Part shown: positions 63,576 through 64,000 of the stretch, in pieces
Layout: each line of letters begins with the position of its first letter
Position numbering within the stretch: the stretch's first letter is position 1
DNA from: Acinetobacter sp. ASP199
GTDB lineage: Bacteria; Pseudomonadota; Gammaproteobacteria; Pseudomonadales; Moraxellaceae
Direction: 5' to 3'
NCBI RefSeq assembly: GCF_022700675.1
Contig: NZ_CP062182.1
Span: forward strand, 434,001-498,000
DNA length: 64,000 nt
Made by a program: the position numbers and the translations under genes
Notes under the pieces: model-generated
Database searches by the model: none
What the model was told of the DNA's origin: nothing
Seen by the model: only the letters and a program-made list of their open reading frames with translations

Positions 63576-64000
63576 ATGGCACAAGGACTATTGGCGGGTA
63601 AGCGCTTCCTGATCGCAGGTATTGCAAGTAAATTATCAATTGCTTTTGGTATTGCTCAGGCATTACACCGTGAAGGTGCAGAACTTGCTTTTACCTATCC
63701 AAATGAAAAGCTGAAAAAACGTGTAGATGATTTTGCTGCACAATTCGGTTCTGAATTGGTATTTCCTTGTGATGTGGCAGTAGATGCAGAAATTGACAAT
63801 GCATTTGCGGAACTGGCAAAACACTGGGATGGTCTGGATGGTGTTGTGCATTCTATTGGTTTTGCACCAGCACATACCTTAGACGGTGACTTTACTGATG
63901 TAACGGATCGTGAAGGTTTCAAGATTGCACATGACATCAGTGCTTATAGCTTTATCGCGATGGCGCGTGCTGCAAAGCCGCTTTTAGCTGCTCGTCAAGG
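63576..64000 (+). CDS. fabI: Enoyl-ACP reductase FabI (partial, runs off the window)
   Basis: N-terminal 141 residues of an NADH-dependent enoyl-ACP reductase, last step of each fatty-acid elongation cycle and target of triclosan. The SDR-like nucleotide site is [28 protein letters not shown] (the FabI-specific Ala-Ser spacing). Then [40 protein letters not shown] and [16 protein letters not shown]. The catalytic Tyr-x6-Lys lies beyond 64000. Start ATG 63576 with GAGTGAGA upstream. Confidence 0.94.
   Translation, partial: MAQGLLAGKRFLIAGIASKLSIAFGIAQALHREGAELAFTYPNEKLKKRVDDFAAQFGSELVFPCDVAVDAEIDNAFAELAKHWDGLDGVVHSIGFAPAHTLDGDFTDVTDREGFKIAHDISAYSFIAMARAAKPLLAARQ

Noticed and set aside
1..64000. 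CRISPR arrays, rRNA and tRNA genes
   Set aside because: No regularly spaced direct repeats and no tRNA or rRNA signatures were noticed on reading; a tRNAscan/Infernal run would be decisive.

Overview
The window looks like chromosomal DNA of an Acinetobacter species (Moraxellaceae, Gammaproteobacteria). The base composition is moderately AT-rich. Gene content is typical of the genus: tonB-exbB-exbD, a metX-metW pair, tig-clpP-clpX, class I fumarase, ackA-pta, and several Fiu/FepA-type siderophore receptors beside a PiuC-type hydroxylase. The species call is inference from gene content; no rRNA or tRNA gene was seen.

Layout. 0-7.4 kb: purU, the Fur-type-controlled tonB-exbB-exbD operon, then a minus-strand run of msrA, a META-domain lipoprotein, a DUF4105 membrane protein, folA, thyA and a cytosolic lipocalin. 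7.4-12 kb: an AT-rich gap, a CHAP/NlpC-P60-like putative amidase converging on two overlapping paralogous small membrane proteins, lgt, an NRDE protein and an AEC permease, ending in a REP-like repeat. 12-17 kb: rdgB, metX-metW-Sel1 (overlapping genes) and leuA. 17.4-29.5 kb: an iron-uptake region with four TonB-dependent receptors, a PiuC-type dioxygenase and an FMN hydroxy-acid oxidase, with four Fur-box-like palindromes. 29.7-35.6 kb: tig, clpP, clpX, a DUF2846 lipoprotein and fumarase.

35.6-44.5 kb looks accessory. It holds a PhoB-box promoter driving a 28-residue membrane peptide that no longer ORF search would report. It also holds two diverged 914-bp IS5-family elements in opposite orientation around a DUF378 gene, a DUF2171 gene, and an IclR regulator beside an mmsA / iron-alcohol-dehydrogenase / GntP-permease catabolic cluster whose upstream region carries a perfect 12-1-12 palindrome. 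44.5-64 kb returns to core genes: pta-ackA, proA, an alpha/beta hydrolase fused to a PilZ-like domain, a Tcmp-type methyltransferase, nagZ, the tail-specific protease, an MHYT-GGDEF-EAL signalling protein, a PaaI thioesterase, prfC, two DUF3298 lipoproteins, a TatD nuclease, and fabI cut by the window end.

How the parts fit. The TonB-ExbB-ExbD motor at 1-3 kb would energise the receptors at 17-29 kb, and all carry Fur-like sites. The 39-44 kb cluster reads as import plus oxidation of a small hydroxy acid to an acyl-CoA under IclR control. The most novel-looking items are the Pho-box small membrane peptide, the hydrolase-PilZ fusion, the amidase with its two membrane neighbours, and the receptor-PiuC-oxidase operon.
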